A stretch of DNA of 64,000 nt, taken from Halorhabdus sp. CBA1104 (GTDB lineage: Archaea > Halobacteriota > Halobacteria > Halobacteriales > Haloarculaceae). The first letter of the stretch is position 1. Each line of letters opens with the position of its first letter. The notes under the pieces were generated by a model, which did not search any database, was not told the origin of the DNA, and saw nothing but the letters and a program-made list of their open reading frames with translations. This document shows positions 61,908-64,000 of the stretch, in pieces. Position numbers and translations under genes: made by a program. The DNA lies in contig NZ_CP033878.1 of the NCBI RefSeq assembly GCF_009690625.1, positions 930,001 through 994,000 on the forward strand, read 5' to 3'.

Positions 61908-62582
61908 TTACTGTTCGGAGAGGGTAAACCACCAGTCGTACTGCTCGTACCCCTCGTCGTCAGCCTCGGCTTCCCGGGCGTCGACATCGTCGCGGGTGCC
62001 CGGCGGCGGCAGAAGGACGCGATCGCCGAACCGCTCGTTCTCGGGCCAGTTTGCCGGCGTCGCGACACCCTCGTCGTCACTCTTCTTCAGCGCGTCCAGC
62101 GAGCGCAGGATCTCGTCGATGTTGCGGCCGATCTCCTCGGGGTAGTACAGCACCTGCCGGACGACGCCCTCGGGATCGACGATGAACACGGCCCGGACAG
62201 TACTCGTGCCCGCACCGGACTGGATCATCCCGAGTTGCTCGCCGACCCGGCCGCTCTCGTCGGCGATGATGGGAAAGCCGATCTCGACACCGATCTCTTC
62301 CTCGATCCAGTCGACCCACTTGAGGTGAGAGTGGACCCGGTCGACCGAGAGCCCGATCAGGTTGGCGTTACGCTGCTCGAACTCCTCGCGTCGGTCCTCG
62401 AAGGCGACGAACTCGGTCGTACAGACCGGCGTGAAGTCGCCCGGATGGCTGAACAGCACGACCCACTCGCTCGCGTAATCGTCGGGCAGGGAGATCTCGC
62501 CGTGAGTCGTCTCGACGGCAAGGTCGGGGAATTCATCGCCGATCAGCGGGATACCGCTCGCGTCGTCTGTCTCGGATTCCAT
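61908..62582 (-). CDS. Peroxiredoxin (Prx6/AhpC type)
   Basis: 224 residues from ATG 62582 (MESETDDASG). Peroxidatic Cys C54 in HPGDFTPVCTTEF, then GLSVDRVHSHLKWVDW and VRAVFIVDPEGVVRQVLYYP. The architecture is archaeal Prx6-like with a C-terminal extension (RDDVDAREAEADDEGYEQYDW). It reduces hydrogen peroxide in the cytosol. Upstream DNA has an inverted repeat and a direct repeat (62601-62660) suggesting regulation. Confidence 0.94.
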   Translation of the reverse strand: MESETDDASGIPLIGDEFPDLAVETTHGEISLPDDYASEWVVLFSHPGDFTPVCTTEFVAFEDRREEFEQRNANLIGLSVDRVHSHLKWVDWIEEEIGVEIGFPIIADESGRVGEQLGMIQSGAGTSTVRAVFIVDPEGVVRQVLYYPEEIGRNIDEILRSLDALKKSDDEGVATPANWPENERFGDRVLLPPPGTRDDVDAREAEADDEGYEQYDWWFTLSEQ

Positions 62583-62600
62583 TGCATTGTCTTGTACTAT

Positions 62601-62660
62601 CTTTCCAATATTAAAAACTTCGATGTCGATATGGAAACTTCGATTTTCAAATTGGGAAAG
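62601..62660. promoter_or_regulatory. Repeats in the peroxiredoxin promoter
   Basis: CTTTCCAAT (62601-62609) is mirrored by ATTGGGAAAG (62651-62660). Inside, AAACTTCGAT occurs twice (62615-62624 and 62635-62644), 20 bases apart, that is two helical turns. They lie 20-80 bases before the peroxiredoxin start and are candidate sites for a redox or metal regulator. Confidence 0.45.
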
Positions 62661-62692
62661 TAAAGGTGATGTATGTAAACTCCGATACCGTA

Positions 62693-63556
62693 CTACCCCA
62701 TCGCGAGAGCCTGCCATAGCACGAAAATCGCGCCGGCTCCGGCGAGGGTGCTCGCCACCGCGTACTGTCGAACGCGATGAATATTGCGCGAGCACTCGAT
62801 GGTTCCATGCCCGCTGGAATCGGCGTGAGAGCCGACGTGTGAACACTCCGGCAGCATGTCGATCGCCACGTGTGCGAACACGCCCGTCGAGACGCCGTAA
62901 AAGACCGCCTGGACAGTCGCCGAGAGGTCCGGCGTCAGAATCGACAGCGGGATCGCCGCGAGCGCGACCGCCGCCGCCGGGACGATCATCACCGTCCGCG
63001 GGATACCGGACTGTCTGAGCGCCTCAGACCCCGTGAAGCCGGCCGGGAACTTGTGGGCGAGAATGCCAAAGCCAAACAGCGCCGAGAGGTCGGGCAGCGA
63101 CCCGTAGACGACCCCCATGATCGATCCGGCGGCGAGGGCATGCAGCGTGAGTTCGCTGACGGCGGCGTTCAGCGGGAGGTCGTAGTGGCTGACGAGGTGA
63201 CCGAGTTCGTGGCCGGCGTACCCCAGCAAGTACCCCAGCGCGATGGCGAACCCGCCGTACTCCGGGTGACGACCGATGGCTTTCGGCGCCAGCAGTGCCG
63301 CGGCGCTCGCGAGCATTGCGCCACTGGCGAGACCGTAGGCCCAGACCTGGCGGTTGGGTGTGCTGAAGTCAACGAAGAGACTGATCGTCACGCCCGCGGC
63401 CATCGCGAGGAAGCCGAAGACGACAACGACGACGAGTGTAGTGCGTTCGGTTACGATGCCGGCCGCCAGCACGCTGACGAAGAGGATCGCGGTGACAGCG
63501 CTGACTACCTTTGCGATGCGATCCCGTCGTGGTTCCTCGGTTTTGGTTGGTGTCAT
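62693..63556 (-). CDS. ZIP-family metal transporter
   Basis: 287 residues from ATG 63556 (MTPTKTEEPRRDRI). Eight helices are visible; metal-binding polar residues lie in helix 4 (GYAGHELGHLVSHYD) and helix 5 (GSIMGVVYGSLPDLSAL, then HKFPAG). Divalent metal import (Zn, Fe or Mn) across the membrane is the family role. Next to a peroxiredoxin and the FeoA-like gene it fits metal homeostasis. Confidence 0.85.
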   Translation of the reverse strand: MTPTKTEEPRRDRIAKVVSAVTAILFVSVLAAGIVTERTTLVVVVVFGFLAMAAGVTISLFVDFSTPNRQVWAYGLASGAMLASAAALLAPKAIGRHPEYGGFAIALGYLLGYAGHELGHLVSHYDLPLNAAVSELTLHALAAGSIMGVVYGSLPDLSALFGFGILAHKFPAGFTGSEALRQSGIPRTVMIVPAAAVALAAIPLSILTPDLSATVQAVFYGVSTGVFAHVAIDMLPECSHVGSHADSSGHGTIECSRNIHRVRQYAVASTLAGAGAIFVLWQALAMG

Positions 63557-63772
63557 GGTGTGTCCGTCTCGATCGCGACGTCTATTGATGGTTGGTTCGG
63601 CAAGCCAATAATAACTCACTACTTAATCTTAATAAGAATTGCTATCTACGACCTTCTCATTAGTAATTCGCCCTGGTTTCCGGCGGGAGCCCGCGTCCCA
63701 GGGGGGCCAGGCGTCGATCGACGCGATGCCACGCCGACGAAAGCGCAATATTTACTTCTATCTCCCCGAAAT

Positions 63773-63803
63773 TTTTCGGCACGCCAAAATTAGGTGAGAC
63801 TAA
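63773..63803. promoter_or_regulatory. Two adjoining DtxR-type boxes ahead of the FeoA-like gene
   Basis: TTTTCGGCACGCCAAAA (63773-63789) and TTAGGTGAGACTAA (63790-63803) are placed end to end. Both have the GG-N4-CC type core (the second with one mismatch) as at 9700-9750. A TATA-like AATATTTAC (63748-63756) precedes them, so a bound repressor would cover the transcription start. Confidence 0.6.
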
Positions 63804-64000
63804 GTAACGAAAACTCGCTCCGATGGGACGGCCGCTCCGGGAGGAAGAACACGGGAGACGGACGAAATCGAGGCAGGCGACGCCAACAGCGCAAGCGCCT
63901 CGCTGACGTCGAGTGCGGCAAAGCGGGGACTGTCGAACAGATAAGCGATCGCTTCCGGGAATACCTTCGCTCGATGGGTATCCGGCCGGGCAAGGAGATC
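63794..64000 (+). CDS. FeoA-like iron transport protein, 3' end outside window
   Basis: The frame is open from GTG 63794 to the end of the window. Its last 34 residues (RLADVECGKAGTVEQISD, FREYLRSMGIRPGKEI) match the FeoA SH3-like domain pattern L..L..G..G.V..I, L...GI.PG..I. The first ~35 residues are Arg-rich and unusual, so the true start may lie later or the N-terminus is poorly conserved. FeoA assists the ferrous iron pump FeoB, which probably follows outside the window. Two iron-box-like sites overlap the start. Confidence 0.6.
   Translation, partial: MRLSNENSLRWDGRSGRKNTGDGRNRGRRRQQRKRLADVECGKAGTVEQISDRFREYLRSMGIRPGKEI

Noticed and set aside
1-64000. CRISPR arrays, rRNA genes, complete insertion sequences
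   Set aside because: No regularly spaced short repeats, no 16S/23S/5S signature and no transposase frame were seen anywhere in the window.

Overview
The window is chromosomal DNA of a halophilic archaeon (class Halobacteria). It is GC-rich with very acidic proteins, and its genes have archaeal character: pelota, RqcH, Gins51, PriS, PINc-KH ATPase, an Lhr-type helicase, introns in a tRNA-Gln gene, Tat-type lipoprotein signals, and TATA boxes about 25 bases ahead of start codons (leaderless transcripts). The genus cannot be fixed from sequence reading alone.

Layout. 1-9263: a 5'-truncated RecJ-like DHH protein, Elp3, the ribosome-rescue pair rqcH-pelA, a GAF sensor kinase, an F420/PPOX-type protein and an RNase Z-like hydrolase. 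9270-15055: a rearranged strip. It holds a truncated siderophore-binding lipoprotein behind an iron-box promoter, a relic of an Orc1/Cdc6 gene, an intact nrdR-nrdB-nrdA operon with two tiny overlapping ORFs, and directly after it the broken 3' end of another nrdB. 15056-32362: core genes (leuS, TetR plus RND exporter, GlmU-like enzyme, tRNA-Glu, NYN and TatD proteins, HtrA-like protease, the replication pair gins51-priS, tRNA-Gln with a 31-base intron, a Gfo/Idh oxidoreductase).

32363-39830: tRNA-Leu(GAG) and a 7.4-kb integrated element bounded by a 53-bp direct repeat that copies the 5' half of that tRNA. The element carries an SNJ2-like integrase at one end, a catalytic-domain-only recombinase at the other, a string of tiny overlapping genes of unknown function, a ribbon-helix-helix-like protein, a frameshifted AT-rich lipoprotein, and several hairpin-rich non-coding stretches. 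No replication, capsid or packaging gene is recognisable.

40206-55492: core genes again (Fe-S aldo/keto reductase, cis-prenyl transferase, twin cold-shock genes, siroheme and heme entry enzymes, PCD, three membrane proteins, Lhr-type helicase, PINc-KH ATPase, an AGE epimerase followed by a PfkB sugar kinase). 55561-64000: a UPF0175/DUF3368 toxin-antitoxin pair, then a metal and redox neighbourhood: DtxR-type regulator, small HTH protein, MBL-fold protein, NifX-like protein with a His tail, YeiH-type exporter, peroxiredoxin, ZIP-type transporter and the start of a FeoA-like gene behind two iron-box-like sites.

The least explained parts are the integrated element (tRNA capture with promoter replacement, tiny coupled genes, structured non-coding DNA), the nrd strip with relics on both sides, the set of DtxR-type palindromes at three places, and a 29-bp dyad shared by the toxin-antitoxin promoter and the relic strip.
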